Shown one piece after another: positions 35,825 through 45,670 of a stretch of 64,000 nucleotides of DNA. The stretch is from Lachnospiraceae bacterium. GTDB taxonomy: Bacteria; Bacillota; Clostridia; Lachnospirales; Lachnospiraceae. Positions within the stretch are counted from its first letter, which is position 1, and each line of letters starts with the position of its first letter. The notes beneath the pieces were generated by a model, which saw only the letters and a program-made list of their open reading frames with translations, was not told where the DNA came from and did not search any database. The position numbers and the translations under genes are program-made. The stretch is taken from NCBI GenBank assembly GCA_017621075.1, contig JAGATV010000056.1, positions 1 through 64,000 of the forward strand, in the 5' to 3' direction.

Positions 35825-36335
35825 AAAAGTACTGGTAACGCTGTTGGTCCTTTTGTGCTTCGGACTGCAGTGCACCCTGTTCCGTGGAATCGATTTCGGC
35901 GGCATCGTGCCGAACCTGATGATCATACTGACCTCCTCCTTCGGCTTTATGCGGGGAGAGAAAGAAGGGCTGATCATAGGCTTTTTCTGCGGGGTCTTAA
36001 GCGATATCTTCTTTGGGGACATCCTGGGTTTCTATGCCCTGGTGCTCATGTACATAGGCTTTTTGAATGGGAAATTCAGCCGTGTCTTTTACCCGGAGGA
36101 TATCAAGCTGCCCCTGGCTCTGATCGTGGTCAGTGATCTGTCCTACGGAATGCTCTGTTATATCCTTATGTTCTTACTCAGGGGGAAATTCCATTTTTCT
36201 TATTATTTTACCAGCGTCATTCTGCCGGAGACACTGTATACCATTGTTGTCACCATATTCCTGTATCCCGTCATCTTAAAGATCAACGAGAAGCTGGAAG
36301 CCGGTGAGAGAAGGAGAGAACAGAAATTTGTTTGA
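35817..36335 (+). CDS. mreD: Rod-shape-determining protein MreD
   Basis: Polytopic membrane component of the elongasome, 172 residues with about five helices. FRGIDFGGIVPNLMIILTSS and GFMRGEKEGLIIGFFCGVLS with DIFFGDILGFYALVLMYIG are typical of the family. It overlaps mreC by 8 bases and the following transpeptidase gene by 32 bases. MreD stimulates the PBP2/RodA pair, both of which are encoded close by. Confidence 0.94.
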   Translation: MIRKVLVTLLVLLCFGLQCTLFRGIDFGGIVPNLMIILTSSFGFMRGEKEGLIIGFFCGVLSDIFFGDILGFYALVLMYIGFLNGKFSRVFYPEDIKLPLALIVVSDLSYGMLCYILMFLLRGKFHFSYYFTSVILPETLYTIVVTIFLYPVILKINEKLEAGERRREQKFV

Positions 36336-39225
36336 TGAGTTCAAGGACTATATCGTCAATCTCATAACCAGCAGGCTCACACTGCTGATGATACTGTTCG
36401 GTATCATGGGTGGGATCCTGATACACCGGTGTTTTGAACTACAGATCGTAAACGGTGAGGAATATTTGAACGATTTCATCCTGCAGACGGAGAAAACCAG
36501 GGATATCGCCAGCACCAGAGGCAATATCATGGACCGAAACGGCAATGTCCTGGCGTACAATGAACTGGCTTATTCCGTGAAGATCGAGGATGTCTATGAG
36601 ACCGGCAAGAAAAAGAACAGTGAGTTAAATGCCACCATCTATCAGTTGATCCGGATGATCGAGAATAACGGGGACAAGGTGACTTCGGATTTCAAGATCA
36701 TCGTGGATGAGAACGGGGATTTTGCCTATACGGTGGAAGGAACCAGTCTGCTTCGATTTCTGGCCGATGTTTACGGCCTGTCTACGGTGGACAAGCTGAC
36801 ACCGGAGCAGAAGACTTCCACGCCGCAGGAGATCATGGAATATCTGAGCAGGGCTTCGGGAAAGGGCACCCGTTTTGCCATCGGCGACTACGAAATCGAG
36901 GGCGATGCCAAGAGCGAGTTTGTTCCCGGTAAGGGGTACACAAAAGAAGACTGGCTCAAGATCGTGACCATCAGGTACAATATGAATCTGACTTCCTACC
37001 GCAAATATATCGGCACCATCGTGGCTACCAATGTCAGTGATGAGACGGTGGCCGTCATCATGGAAAATTCGGAATCCCTTCCCGGCGTGACCATTGTGGA
37101 GGACACCATCCGGCGTTATGTGGACAGTGAATATTTTGCCCATGTGCTGGGGTATACGGGCAAGATCTCTTCGGAGGAGCTGGCTGCCCTGAATGAACAG
37201 GTGGTGGCTGAGGGCGGAAGCCCGGATGCTTATTCCATCAATGATGTGGTGGGAAAGAGCGGTATTGAGGCGTATATGGAGACCACGCTGCAGGGCACCA
37301 AGGGCAATGAAAAGGTGATCGTGGATGTCACAGGCAAGGTGCAGACGATCTTGGAGCGGACAGAGCCACAGTCGGGCAAGGATGTCTACCTGACCATCGA
37401 CAAGGACTTAACCATTGCTGCCTATAACATCATGGAGCAGAAACTGGCGGGTCTTGTGTCCAGTAAGATCATCGATGCCAAGGAATACAGGGCTGCCGCA
37501 GATGCAGACAGCTCCGATATCAAGATACCTATCTATGATGTGTATTTTGCGGTGATCAATAACAGTATCGTGGATATGGACCATTTTTCCGCAGAGGATG
37601 CCGGGGAGACGGAGAAGGCTGTCTATGAGAGCTATCTTGGGTATAAACAACAGGTGTACGACAAGCTGGTCTACGAGCTTACGGAAGGCCGTACTCCCTA
37701 TAATAAGTTGTCCAAGGAATATCAGGTGTATCAAAGCAATATCGTTTCCAGACTCAACAAGGAAGGGGTCATCATGTCTGAGGCGGTGGATGACAGTGAT
37801 CCGGTGCAGATTTCCTGGGCAAAGGATGAGGTCATCAGCCTGAATGAGTATCTGCAGTACTGCATTGATAAGAACTGGATCGACGTAAGTAAACTTAAGC
37901 TGAGTGACAAGTATTCCGATTCTCAGGAAATCTATGACAAGCTGGTGGAGTATATCATCAGTATGATCGATAGGAACGTGGAGTTTCAGAAGCGCTTTTA
38001 CAAGTATATGCTGCTCAACAATGTCATAAGCGGCAAGCAGATCTGCCTGTTGCTCTGTGAGCAGAATGTGATAGAGGTGCCGATAGAGGATGAGGAGGCG
38101 CTGCGGGCAAACAGGCTCAGCGCTTATCGGTTCATGAAGAACCGCATTGACAATCTGGACATTACTCCGGCGCAACTGGCCCTGGACCCCTGCAATGCTT
38201 CGGTGGTCATCACCGATGTGAATACGGGGGACGTGCTGGCACTGGTTTCTTACCCGGGTTATGACAACAATAAGATGGCCAACTCCATCGATCCTGAATA
38301 TTTTAACAAGCTGCAGACAGATCTTGCAAAGCCCCAGTACAACTTTGCTACCCAGTCCAAGGCGGCGCCCGGCTCCACATTTAAGATCGTGACGGCTACG
38401 GCGGGACTCCTGGAGGGCAAGATCGCCTTGAATGACAGGGTGGACTGTGTGGGAACCTTTACAGCCATCACGCCCTCTCCCAAATGCTGGAAGCGTACGG
38501 GACACGGTTTTGAGAATGTGACGACGGCCATCAGGGATTCCTGCAACTACTTTTTCTATGATCTGGGATACAGACTGTCTTTTGAGAACGGAAGCTATAG
38601 TGAGGATGTAGGGCTCAACACCCTGTATGAATATGCGGATCTGTACGGATTGACGGAAAAGTCCGGCATTGAGATCGCAGAATCCGCTCCGGAGGTTTCC
38701 GATCAGGATCCGGTGCGTTCTGCCATTGGGCAGGGCAGCAACAGCTTTACCACGGTGGGGCTTGCCCGGTATGCAGCTACCATAGCCAACAGCGGCACCT
38801 GTTATGATCTGACCCTGCTTGACAGGGTGGCGGATGCTTCCGGCAATACGCTGGTCACTTATGAACCTAAGGTGCGGAATACCATCGAGATGCCGGAGAG
38901 CTATTGGAATGCCTTTCATTCCGGTATGCGTCAGGTAGTGCAGAACAAGAGTTATTTTAGCGATCTGGCAGTGAACGTGGCCGGAAAGACAGGTACTGCG
39001 GAGCAGACCAAGTCCAGGCCCAACCATGCGCTGTTTATCTGCTATGCGCCTTATGAGACCCCGGAACTTGCCATAGCCACCAGGATTCCTTTCGGATATT
39101 CTTCGGATCATGCTGCTCAGGCGACCAGGGATATCATCAAGTATTACTACGGGCTTGCAGAGGAGGGAGATCTGATCACCGGAACGGCATCGGCACCGGA
39201 CGGCGGAATCTCCGATGAATTATAA
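36304..39225 (+). CDS. Penicillin-binding protein 2-like transpeptidase with large insert
   Basis: Class B PBP that crosslinks peptidoglycan during elongation. 973 residues, well above the ~600-700 of PBP2. N-terminal membrane helix (about 23-43), then the PBP dimer domain with STRGNIMDRNGNVLAYNE. The transpeptidase has S691 in GSTFK, SCN in RDSCNYFF and KTG at 895-897. About 260 residues (370-630) lie between YLTIDKDL and VVITDVNTGDVLALVS, a link normally of 15-30 residues. GTG start 36304 lies inside mreD; a TTG at 36328 is possible. Clustered with mreBCD and followed by minCDE and rodA. Confidence 0.92.
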   Translation: MREGENRNLFDEFKDYIVNLITSRLTLLMILFGIMGGILIHRCFELQIVNGEEYLNDFILQTEKTRDIASTRGNIMDRNGNVLAYNELAYSVKIEDVYETGKKKNSELNATIYQLIRMIENNGDKVTSDFKIIVDENGDFAYTVEGTSLLRFLADVYGLSTVDKLTPEQKTSTPQEIMEYLSRASGKGTRFAIGDYEIEGDAKSEFVPGKGYTKEDWLKIVTIRYNMNLTSYRKYIGTIVATNVSDETVAVIMENSESLPGVTIVEDTIRRYVDSEYFAHVLGYTGKISSEELAALNEQVVAEGGSPDAYSINDVVGKSGIEAYMETTLQGTKGNEKVIVDVTGKVQTILERTEPQSGKDVYLTIDKDLTIAAYNIMEQKLAGLVSSKIIDAKEYRAAADADSSDIKIPIYDVYFAVINNSIVDMDHFSAEDAGETEKAVYESYLGYKQQVYDKLVYELTEGRTPYNKLSKEYQVYQSNIVSRLNKEGVIMSEAVDDSDPVQISWAKDEVISLNEYLQYCIDKNWIDVSKLKLSDKYSDSQEIYDKLVEYIISMIDRNVEFQKRFYKYMLLNNVISGKQICLLLCEQNVIEVPIEDEEALRANRLSAYRFMKNRIDNLDITPAQLALDPCNASVVITDVNTGDVLALVSYPGYDNNKMANSIDPEYFNKLQTDLAKPQYNFATQSKAAPGSTFKIVTATAGLLEGKIALNDRVDCVGTFTAITPSPKCWKRTGHGFENVTTAIRDSCNYFFYDLGYRLSFENGSYSEDVGLNTLYEYADLYGLTEKSGIEIAESAPEVSDQDPVRSAIGQGSNSFTTVGLARYAATIANSGTCYDLTLLDRVADASGNTLVTYEPKVRNTIEMPESYWNAFHSGMRQVVQNKSYFSDLAVNVAGKTGTAEQTKSRPNHALFICYAPYETPELAIATRIPFGYSSDHAAQATRDIIKYYYGLAEEGDLITGTASAPDGGISDEL

Positions 39226-39243
39226 ATGAAGGCAGGTATGAGA

Positions 39244-39915
39244 ATGACTGATGCAGTGAAGATCAAGATGTTTCCAAACGGGATCACGATCCATTTAAGA
39301 GAGGATGTGCCATTTGAGGATAGTCTGGAGGAACTGGCGGAGAAATTTGACCAGGGCCGAAATTTTTTCGGCACGGCAAGCATGGCGCTTTCGCTGACGG
39401 GACGTCCTTTAAGCGAAGCGGAGGAGATCCGTATCCTGGAGGTGATCCGCAAAAACAGCAACCTTAATATTGTCTGCATTGTGGGACATGATGAGGAGAC
39501 AGACCGCAAATTCATCAAGGCGCTTCATCAGGTGGAGAGAAAGCTTTCCGGAAATGATGACGGACGTTTCTACAAAGGAACATTGAAGGACAAGCAGGTG
39601 TTGGAGACAGAGGGCAACATCGTGATCTTAGGCGATGTGAATCCCGGCTGTGCAGTGATTTCAGGGGGCAGTATCATTGTCCTGGGAGGCCTGTACGGAG
39701 AGGCTTATGCCGGTGGGAACGGCAGGGAAGGAGCCTATATCGTTGCGCTTGAAATGGAGCCGGAAAGATTAAAAATCGGCGATTTCAAATACAGATCCAA
39801 GGATAAACAATCCAAGTGGGGCATCCGCCCTAAGGTACAACCGAAAATTGCATATGTAAAGAACGGGAAGATAGTCTGGGAACCGCTTACAAAAGAATTA
39901 CTGGGTTCTTTCTAA
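39244..39915 (+). CDS. minC: Septum site-determining protein MinC
   Basis: Inhibitor of FtsZ polymerisation, activated at the membrane by MinD. 223 residues from ATG 39244, which has AAGGCAGG at a usable distance; ATGs at 39226 and 39238 are alternatives. The N-terminal FtsZ-inhibiting domain is followed by the right-handed beta-helix with GNIVILGDVNPGCAVISGG and IIVLGGLYGEAYAGG, highly diagnostic. It directly precedes minD. Confidence 0.93.
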   Translation: MTDAVKIKMFPNGITIHLREDVPFEDSLEELAEKFDQGRNFFGTASMALSLTGRPLSEAEEIRILEVIRKNSNLNIVCIVGHDEETDRKFIKALHQVERKLSGNDDGRFYKGTLKDKQVLETEGNIVILGDVNPGCAVISGGSIIVLGGLYGEAYAGGNGREGAYIVALEMEPERLKIGDFKYRSKDKQSKWGIRPKVQPKIAYVKNGKIVWEPLTKELLGSF

Positions 39916-39957
39916 AAGGATTTCAGGGGACGACATTAATTTATTGGAGGATTTTAT

Positions 39958-40779
39958 ATGGAAAACAATTTTTCCACGGAGAAGAAAGTCTCCGAAGTCA
40001 TTGTCGTCACTTCAGGAAAAGGCGGTGTGGGCAAGACTACCACATCTGCAAATGTAGGAACCGGTCTGGCAAAGGAGGGAAAGCGGGTCTGTCTCATCGA
40101 CACCGATATCGGACTCCGCAATCTGGATGTGGTCATGGGACTGGAAAACCGCATTGTCTACAATCTGGTGGATGTGGTGGAAGGCAACTGTCGTGTGAAA
40201 CAGGCTTTGATCCGGGATAAGAGACATCCGGGACTGTATCTGATGCCTTCTGCGCAGACCAGGGATAAGACAGCGGTGTCCCCCGGGCAGATGGTAAAGG
40301 TGATCGATCATTTGCGGGAGCAATTTGATTATATCATCTTAGACTGTCCCGCAGGGATTGAACAGGGCTTTCAGAATGCCATTGCAGGAGCGGACCGGGC
40401 GCTTATCGTAACCACCCCGGAGGTCTCGGCCATCCGTGATGCGGACCGTATCGTGGGGCTTTTGGAGGCCAGAGGGCTTGAAAAGATGGATCTGATCATC
40501 AACCGTATGCGCATGGATATGGTGAAACGTGGAGATATGATGTCCTCTGCTGATGTGGTGGACATTCTGGCAGTGCCTTTGATCGGAGTCGTACCGGATG
40601 ATGAAAATGTAGTGATTGCTACCAATCAGGGAGAACCGCTGGTTGGGACCGATACTCCGGCCGGGTTGGCTTATGCCAATGTGGTAGACCGGATTTTGGG
40701 AAAAGAAGTCCCATTTCTCAATTTTGAGAAGACGATTTCTTTCTGGACCAAGGTAACCGGCATATTTCACAGGGTATAA
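39958..40779 (+). CDS. minD: Septum site-determining ATPase MinD
   Basis: ParA-type membrane ATPase, 273 residues. Deviant Walker A GKGGVGKTTT (20-29), switch DTDIGLRNLDVVMGLENR, ILDCPAGIEQGF. The C-terminal amphipathic helix (ISFWTKVTGIFHRV) is the membrane-targeting sequence. It recruits MinC and, where MinE exists as here, oscillates. ATG start behind TTGGAGG. Central gene of minCDE. Confidence 0.97.
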   Translation: MENNFSTEKKVSEVIVVTSGKGGVGKTTTSANVGTGLAKEGKRVCLIDTDIGLRNLDVVMGLENRIVYNLVDVVEGNCRVKQALIRDKRHPGLYLMPSAQTRDKTAVSPGQMVKVIDHLREQFDYIILDCPAGIEQGFQNAIAGADRALIVTTPEVSAIRDADRIVGLLEARGLEKMDLIINRMRMDMVKRGDMMSSADVVDILAVPLIGVVPDDENVVIATNQGEPLVGTDTPAGLAYANVVDRILGKEVPFLNFEKTISFWTKVTGIFHRV

Positions 40780-40793
40780 AGGAGGCGGTATTT

Positions 40794-41066
40794 ATGAAAT
40801 TCATCAATCTCTTCAAAAGAAAAAAATCCTGCCAGGTGGCAAAGGACCGACTGAAGATCCTGCTGATCTCGGACCGCATCAACTGCTCGCCGGAGATGAT
40901 GGAACTGATCAAGACGGATATCGCCAAGGTGATATCGAAATACATGAAGATCGATACCGAAAACATGGACATTCAGATCAATGCGAAAGGAAGCAGAGGT
41001 TCCAGGGAGGGCAAGACACCCACGTTGTATGCCAATATCCCCATCATAGATCTACATAAGATGTAA
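40794..41066 (+). CDS. minE: Cell division topological specificity factor MinE
   Basis: 90 residues, typical length. The N-terminal basic segment FINLFKRKKSCQVAKDRLKI binds membrane and MinD; ISDRINCSPEMMELIKTDIA is characteristic of the family; the C-terminal beta-strand region dimerises. Start at ATG 40794 behind AAAGGAGG. Its presence means pole-to-pole Min oscillation is likely, in contrast to the DivIVA/MinJ system of Bacillus. Confidence 0.95.
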   Translation: MKFINLFKRKKSCQVAKDRLKILLISDRINCSPEMMELIKTDIAKVISKYMKIDTENMDIQINAKGSRGSREGKTPTLYANIPIIDLHKM

Positions 41067-41097
41067 TTGCCGCAAATGAAATGCAAAAGGGAGCAAT

Positions 41098-42204
41098 ATG
41101 TTCAGAAATTACAGGATACGCGATTATGATTTCAAGTTAATATTGATGATCCTGGCACTTTCGATGATCGGGGTAATGACCATCGGAAGTGCTGAGGAGT
41201 CCCTGCAGATGAAGCAGTTGTTAGGTGTACTGGCAGGCATGGGCATCATGATAGGTATCTCCTTTTTTAATTATAATGTGGTGTTGAAGCTCAACTGGCT
41301 TATGTATGCGGGAAATCTGCTGCTGCTTTTGCTGGTCATCTTTACCGGAGAAGAGGGCGGTGGTGCCCAAAGATGGCTGAAACTGGGAGGGCTGCGGTTC
41401 CAACCCTCGGAATTGGCTAAAATTTTGTTGATTTTATTCTTTGCACAGTATATTATGAAATGTAAGGAGAAGTTCAATACTTTCAAGGTGATCGTAAGCT
41501 GTGTGGTGCTTATTATGATTCCCTGGGCGCTTGTGTATAAACAGCCGGATCTGTCCACCAGCATCATGCTCATCGCAATCTTCTGTATCATCATGTTTGC
41601 GGGAGGGCTCAGTTATAGGTGGATTTTGGGGATCCTGGCAGTAACGATCCCAACAATAGCTATTTTCCTGACCGTTGCGCTGCAGCCGGATAGTACGATC
41701 CTTGAAGATTATCAGAAAAACCGTATCCTGGCATTTAAAGATCCTGAGCAATATGCAGGTGAAGAGGCATACCAGCAGCTCAATTCCATCATGGCCATCG
41801 GTTCCGGTCAGTTGGACGGAAAAGGTTACAAGAATAATGAGCTGACCTCCGTAAAGAATGGCAATTTCATCTCCGAGGCCGAGACGGATTTTATCTTCTC
41901 CGTGATCGGTGAAGAGTTTGGCTTTAAAGGATGTGTGGTGGTCATCGTGCTTTTGATGGGGATAGCAATAGAATGTGTCTCTATGGCCAGGCGCTCCAAG
42001 GATGTGGCGGGAAGGATCATCGCGGCCGGAATGGGAGGGATCGTGGCGATCCAGGGATTTTTTAATATAGGAGTTGCCACCTTTATCCTGCCGAATACCA
42101 GATTGCCGCTGCCGTTTGTGAGTCATGGACTGACATCGCTTCTGAGCCTGTATATCGGAATGGGATTTGTACTCAATGTCCGTCTGCAGATAAAGAGGGG
42201 TTAA
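41098..42204 (+). CDS. rodA: SEDS-family glycosyltransferase RodA/FtsW
   Basis: Polymerises glycan strands from lipid II. 368 residues, about ten membrane helices. LKLGGLRFQPSELAKILLIL carries the conserved QPSE element, and YKQPDLSTSIML the catalytic aspartate. The end RLPLPFVSHGLTSLLSLYIG differs from the consensus SYGGSS. The neighbourhood of mreBCD and PBP2 points to RodA rather than FtsW or SpoVE. ATG start with AAGGGAG. Confidence 0.9.
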   Translation: MFRNYRIRDYDFKLILMILALSMIGVMTIGSAEESLQMKQLLGVLAGMGIMIGISFFNYNVVLKLNWLMYAGNLLLLLLVIFTGEEGGGAQRWLKLGGLRFQPSELAKILLILFFAQYIMKCKEKFNTFKVIVSCVVLIMIPWALVYKQPDLSTSIMLIAIFCIIMFAGGLSYRWILGILAVTIPTIAIFLTVALQPDSTILEDYQKNRILAFKDPEQYAGEEAYQQLNSIMAIGSGQLDGKGYKNNELTSVKNGNFISEAETDFIFSVIGEEFGFKGCVVVIVLLMGIAIECVSMARRSKDVAGRIIAAGMGGIVAIQGFFNIGVATFILPNTRLPLPFVSHGLTSLLSLYIGMGFVLNVRLQIKRG

Positions 42205-42228
42205 CCAATTGATAGAGAGGGTATAAAT

Positions 42229-42624
42229 ATGAACATTGCACTGATTGCACATGATGCAAAAAAGAAGCTGATGCAGAATTTCTGCATCGCATACAGGGGG
42301 ATCTTAAGCAAGAATGATCTGTATGCTACCGGCACTACGGGGAGACTTATTGAGGAAGTAACCAATCTGAATGTCCATAAGTATCTGGCCGGGCACCTTG
42401 GGGGAGAACAGCAGATCGGTGCGCAGATCGAACACAACCAGATCGATCTGGTGATCTTTCTGCGAGATCCACTGACTCCCAAATCCCACGAGCCGGATGT
42501 CAATAATGTAGTGAAACTCTGCGATGTACACAATATCCCTTTGGCAACGAACTTAGCAAGCGCAGAACTGTTGATCAAGTCCTTGGACAGAGGAGATTTA
42601 GAGTGGCGTGAAATGTACAAATAG
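42229..42624 (+). CDS. mgsA: Methylglyoxal synthase
   Basis: Converts dihydroxyacetone phosphate to methylglyoxal, a bypass that relieves phosphate-limited glycolysis. 131 residues. [12 protein letters not shown] at the N-terminus, [11 protein letters not shown] (phosphate binding), [10 protein letters not shown], and [15 protein letters not shown] with the catalytic aspartate region are all family marks. ATG behind GAGAGGG. Its 3' end overlaps the next gene by 17 bases. Confidence 0.95.
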   Translation: MNIALIAHDAKKKLMQNFCIAYRGILSKNDLYATGTTGRLIEEVTNLNVHKYLAGHLGGEQQIGAQIEHNQIDLVIFLRDPLTPKSHEPDVNNVVKLCDVHNIPLATNLASAELLIKSLDRGDLEWREMYK

Positions 42625-43606
42625 AAGAAAGATTCACAAGAGAATAGCGGCAGTCCTTGTCATAGCTGTCATGGCCATGGGCCTTTCCGGCTGCGGTGGC
42701 AGTAAGTATACCATGCCATACCGGGCGGACTCGGAAGTCAGCAGCTTCAATGTGATGACTTTTTCCGCAGATGACAGAGTGGAACCTTTTGCAGCCGATC
42801 TTTGCGTGGTGAAGGATGATGTGATACCCGGTGAGGAACCGGATATGTCCCAGGCCGGCTCTGCAGTGCTGTTCGATCTCAACAGCAGAGAGGTCCTTTA
42901 TTCCAAGAATGCCCACGAGCGCATGTATCCGGCCAGTCTCACCAAGGTGATGACGGCATTGGTAGCCTTAAAGAATGCTTCGGTGGACCAGGTGCTCACG
43001 GCCAATGAAAAGGTGGTGGTCACAGAGTCCGGCGCCCAGCTTTGCGGCATCAAAAAGGGAGATACCATGACCCTGGATCAGGCACTTCATGTACTGCTGA
43101 TCAATTCTGCCAATGATGCAGCGCTGCTCATTGCGGAAAATATAGGCGGCAGCACAGAAGCGTTTGTGGAGATGATGAATGAGGAGGCAAAGCGGCTTGG
43201 TGCCACCAACACCCATTTTGCCAACCCTCACGGTCTTACGGACGAGACTCATTATACCACAGCTTACGATATGTATCTGATCTTTAATGAGGCCATCAAA
43301 TACGAGGCGTTCAATGAGATCATTCATACGTCCAATTACCAGACCACCTATTATGACAGGAACGGCAAGGCAAAAGAACTGAATCTGCGCAATACCAACG
43401 GCTTTTTGAATGGCAATGTGCAGTCTCCGGAGAATATTACGGTGATCGGTGGGAAGACCGGAACCACTAATGCGGCAGGACACTGTCTGATCCTTCTTTC
43501 CAAGGATGTGAACGGGGCTCCGTATATCTCGGTGATCCTTCGCTGTGAGACGGGGGACGCCCTGTATTCCGAGATGTCAGATCTGTTGGAAGAAATCAAG
43601 AAATAG
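42608..43606 (+). CDS. D-alanyl-D-alanine carboxypeptidase, lipoprotein form
   Basis: Trims pentapeptides in peptidoglycan (PBP5/DacA type). 332 residues from GTG 42608, inside mgsA, with GAGGAG 10 or so bases upstream. A signal peptide ends in lipobox LSGC, so it is anchored as a lipoprotein. SxxK is S110-K113 in YPASLTKVM, SxN in [11 protein letters not shown], and KTG in [13 protein letters not shown]. The C-terminal beta domain and amphipathic helix of classical PBP5 are absent, consistent with lipid anchoring. Confidence 0.93.
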   Translation: MKCTNRRKIHKRIAAVLVIAVMAMGLSGCGGSKYTMPYRADSEVSSFNVMTFSADDRVEPFAADLCVVKDDVIPGEEPDMSQAGSAVLFDLNSREVLYSKNAHERMYPASLTKVMTALVALKNASVDQVLTANEKVVVTESGAQLCGIKKGDTMTLDQALHVLLINSANDAALLIAENIGGSTEAFVEMMNEEAKRLGATNTHFANPHGLTDETHYTTAYDMYLIFNEAIKYEAFNEIIHTSNYQTTYYDRNGKAKELNLRNTNGFLNGNVQSPENITVIGGKTGTTNAAGHCLILLSKDVNGAPYISVILRCETGDALYSEMSDLLEEIKK

Positions 43607-43609
43607 AGG

Positions 43610-43638
43610 TTGTTTTTTGAAATAAGATACACTATAAT
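43610..43638 (+). promoter_or_regulatory. Sigma A-type promoter for small P-loop gene
   Basis: TTGTTT (43610-43615), 17 bases, perfect TATAAT (43633-43638), 49 bases upstream of the following start codon and just after the carboxypeptidase stop. Confidence 0.7.
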
Positions 43639-43686
43639 AGAAACAGATAGAATATTTTATTCTAATATACAACAGGAGGTTTTTCA

Positions 43687-44106
43687 ATGGTTCAGTTAAT
43701 AGTTGGCAATAAGGGGAAAGGCAAGACAAAGCAGTTATTGGACAAAGTGAATAGTGAAGTGAAGGATATTTCAGGCAATATCGTATACCTGGATAAGAGC
43801 ACGAAGCATATGTATGAACTGAACAATAAGGTGAGACTGATCGATGTTTCCCAATATATGGTTGAAAATAACAGTGAATTCTTAGGATTTGTATGTGGTA
43901 TCATTTCTCAGGATCACGATCTGCAGCAGATGTATTTTGACAGTTTCCTGAAGATTGCCTGCCTGGAAGGCCAGGATATTACCGGAACCGTAGAAAAACT
44001 GGAGAAAGTAAGCCAAACATTTCATGTGGATTTCATCCTCAGTGTGTCCATGGATGAGGCGCAGCTTCCGGAAGCTGTAAAGGATAAGATCCTGCTTTCC
44101 CTGTAA
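43687..44106 (+). CDS. Small P-loop protein of unknown function
   Basis: 139 residues with a Walker A-like GNKGKGKTKQ at 7-16 directly after the first strand (MVQLIV). A possible Walker B is VDFILSVSMDE (about 115-125). The protein is too short for a normal AAA or RecA domain, so it is a minimal P-loop fold. It has its own promoter, a strong AGGAGG box and its own terminator, so it is a stand-alone unit between the cell-wall run and the sepF group. Similar proteins are sometimes labelled PilT-like. I cannot assign a role. Confidence 0.8.
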   Translation: MVQLIVGNKGKGKTKQLLDKVNSEVKDISGNIVYLDKSTKHMYELNNKVRLIDVSQYMVENNSEFLGFVCGIISQDHDLQQMYFDSFLKIACLEGQDITGTVEKLEKVSQTFHVDFILSVSMDEAQLPEAVKDKILLSL

Positions 44107-44148
44107 AAGGACTGTGGACAGAACCATCATACATGTAACATAGCAGAC

Positions 44149-44177
44149 AAAAGCCTCGGACAATGACCGGGGCTTTT
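44149..44177 (+). terminator. Rho-independent terminator
   Basis: AAAAGCC-TCGG pairs with CCGG-GGCTTTT with one mismatch, then T-rich sequence. It lies 43 bases after the P-loop gene and separates it from the HlyD-like gene. Confidence 0.75.
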
Positions 44178-44234
44178 CATTAGTAACAACGTTAAGCGCA
44201 GAAAATGACAAGGCAAGTCTGAAGGAGAACGACA

Positions 44235-45653
44235 TTGGCAGAGGGCAGGAAGCAACAATCCCGGGGAAAGATCAAAAAATACCGCAAACCCATCAATCTG
44301 AATATTGGTATGATCATTTTTGCTGCAATCTTTATCTATGTGGTGATCTGCGTGTTCATGTACTTTAGGACGAGCCATGTGGTAAAGTACGAGGTCAAGG
44401 AGGGGTTACTGGCTACCAACAATATGTACCGCAGCGTGGTGATCCGTGACGAGACTGTGGTGAATGCAGACACTGCGGGATATGTGAACTATTATGCCAG
44501 AGAGGGAGAACGTGTGGGTGTGGGCAATCTGGTCTATACCATCGATGAAACCGGAAGCCTGAACGCTTATCTGGAGGATATGGGGCAGGGGGAGAATACC
44601 TTAAGCGAGAAGGAACTGGCGGAGTTCCGCAGTGAGATCGTCAATTTCATGCATGGTTTTGACAGCCGCGATTACGAGAGTACTTATGATTTTAAACACT
44701 CTTTAAAAAATACGGTTTTAAAGCTGGCCAGCAACAATATGTTAGATAGCATCAGTGGAATGAACGGTACGGATGGGACCACCAATATCGTCAATTTTTG
44801 TTATGCGCCGGAAACGGGCATCGTATCTTACTGGACTGACGGCTATGAGGACCTTACGGCGGATGAGGTGACGAAGGATATTTTTGATGACAAGAAATAT
44901 GAAAAGCGCCAGTTGATGAGCAATGAACTGGTGGGGGCTGGGGATCCTGCCTACAAGATATCCACTGATGAAAACTGGTCTATCGTGATCCCCATTGATC
45001 CGGAGCGCGGAGCGGAAATGGTGGAGGAACAATACATAAAGGTCCGCTTCCTGAAGAACCAGTATGAAGCATGGGGAAAGGTAAAGCTTTTGCACAATGG
45101 GGACGGCAATTCCTACCTGCAGTTGTCTTTTACCAACTCCATGGTAAATTTCGTATCCGAGAGATTCCTGGATGTGGAGTTGATCCTGAACGAGGAGACC
45201 GGACTGAAGATCCCCAATTCCTCCATCGTGGAAAAAGAATTCTTCCTGGTGCCGGACGAATTTGTCAGCGTGGAGGAGAAAGATGGGCAGAACGGAGTCC
45301 ACAGACAGAGCTATGAGGAGGACGGCGACATCACGGTAGAGTTTGTTCCCATGGATCTCTACAGCCATGATGATGAGTCCGGGAAATATTATCTGGACAA
45401 TTCCATCCTGGATGCAGGTGATATCCTGTATAAGACCGACGGGCAGGAGACCTTTGTGGTGAGCGAGAGGGCTACTCTGATCGGTGTGTACAATGTGAAT
45501 AAAGGATATGCGGATTTCAAGCAGATCAATATCCTTTATCAAAATGACGAGTATGCCATTGTAAAGGCGAATACCAAGTATGGATTGAACGTATATGATT
45601 ACATCGTTCTGGATGCGTCTACGGTCAGTGACGACCAGTTCATAAATGAATAG
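44235..45653 (+). CDS. HlyD-like membrane-anchored protein next to sepF
   Basis: 472 residues from TTG 44235, behind GAAGGAGAA. A basic N-terminus and one membrane helix (about 22-45) precede a large external part. The region VNADTAGYVNYYAREGERV (near 77-95) resembles the lipoyl/barrel-sandwich half of HlyD adaptor proteins. No transporter gene is adjacent. The following genes yggS and sepF suggest a cell-division or envelope role, and such a protein is often placed there in Clostridia. That role is inferred. Confidence 0.72.
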   Translation: MAEGRKQQSRGKIKKYRKPINLNIGMIIFAAIFIYVVICVFMYFRTSHVVKYEVKEGLLATNNMYRSVVIRDETVVNADTAGYVNYYAREGERVGVGNLVYTIDETGSLNAYLEDMGQGENTLSEKELAEFRSEIVNFMHGFDSRDYESTYDFKHSLKNTVLKLASNNMLDSISGMNGTDGTTNIVNFCYAPETGIVSYWTDGYEDLTADEVTKDIFDDKKYEKRQLMSNELVGAGDPAYKISTDENWSIVIPIDPERGAEMVEEQYIKVRFLKNQYEAWGKVKLLHNGDGNSYLQLSFTNSMVNFVSERFLDVELILNEETGLKIPNSSIVEKEFFLVPDEFVSVEEKDGQNGVHRQSYEEDGDITVEFVPMDLYSHDDESGKYYLDNSILDAGDILYKTDGQETFVVSERATLIGVYNVNKGYADFKQINILYQNDEYAIVKANTKYGLNVYDYIVLDASTVSDDQFINE

Positions 45654-45670
45654 AAAAGCAGGCAGACACT

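Noticed and set aside
37408..39111. A 567-codon open frame on the - strand opposite the PBP2-like gene
   Set aside because: Shadow of the transpeptidase frame; the + strand has catalytic motifs throughout.
42608..42624. mgsA/carboxypeptidase overlap as a frameshift
   Set aside because: Both proteins are full length with correct ends; overlap is ordinary translational coupling.
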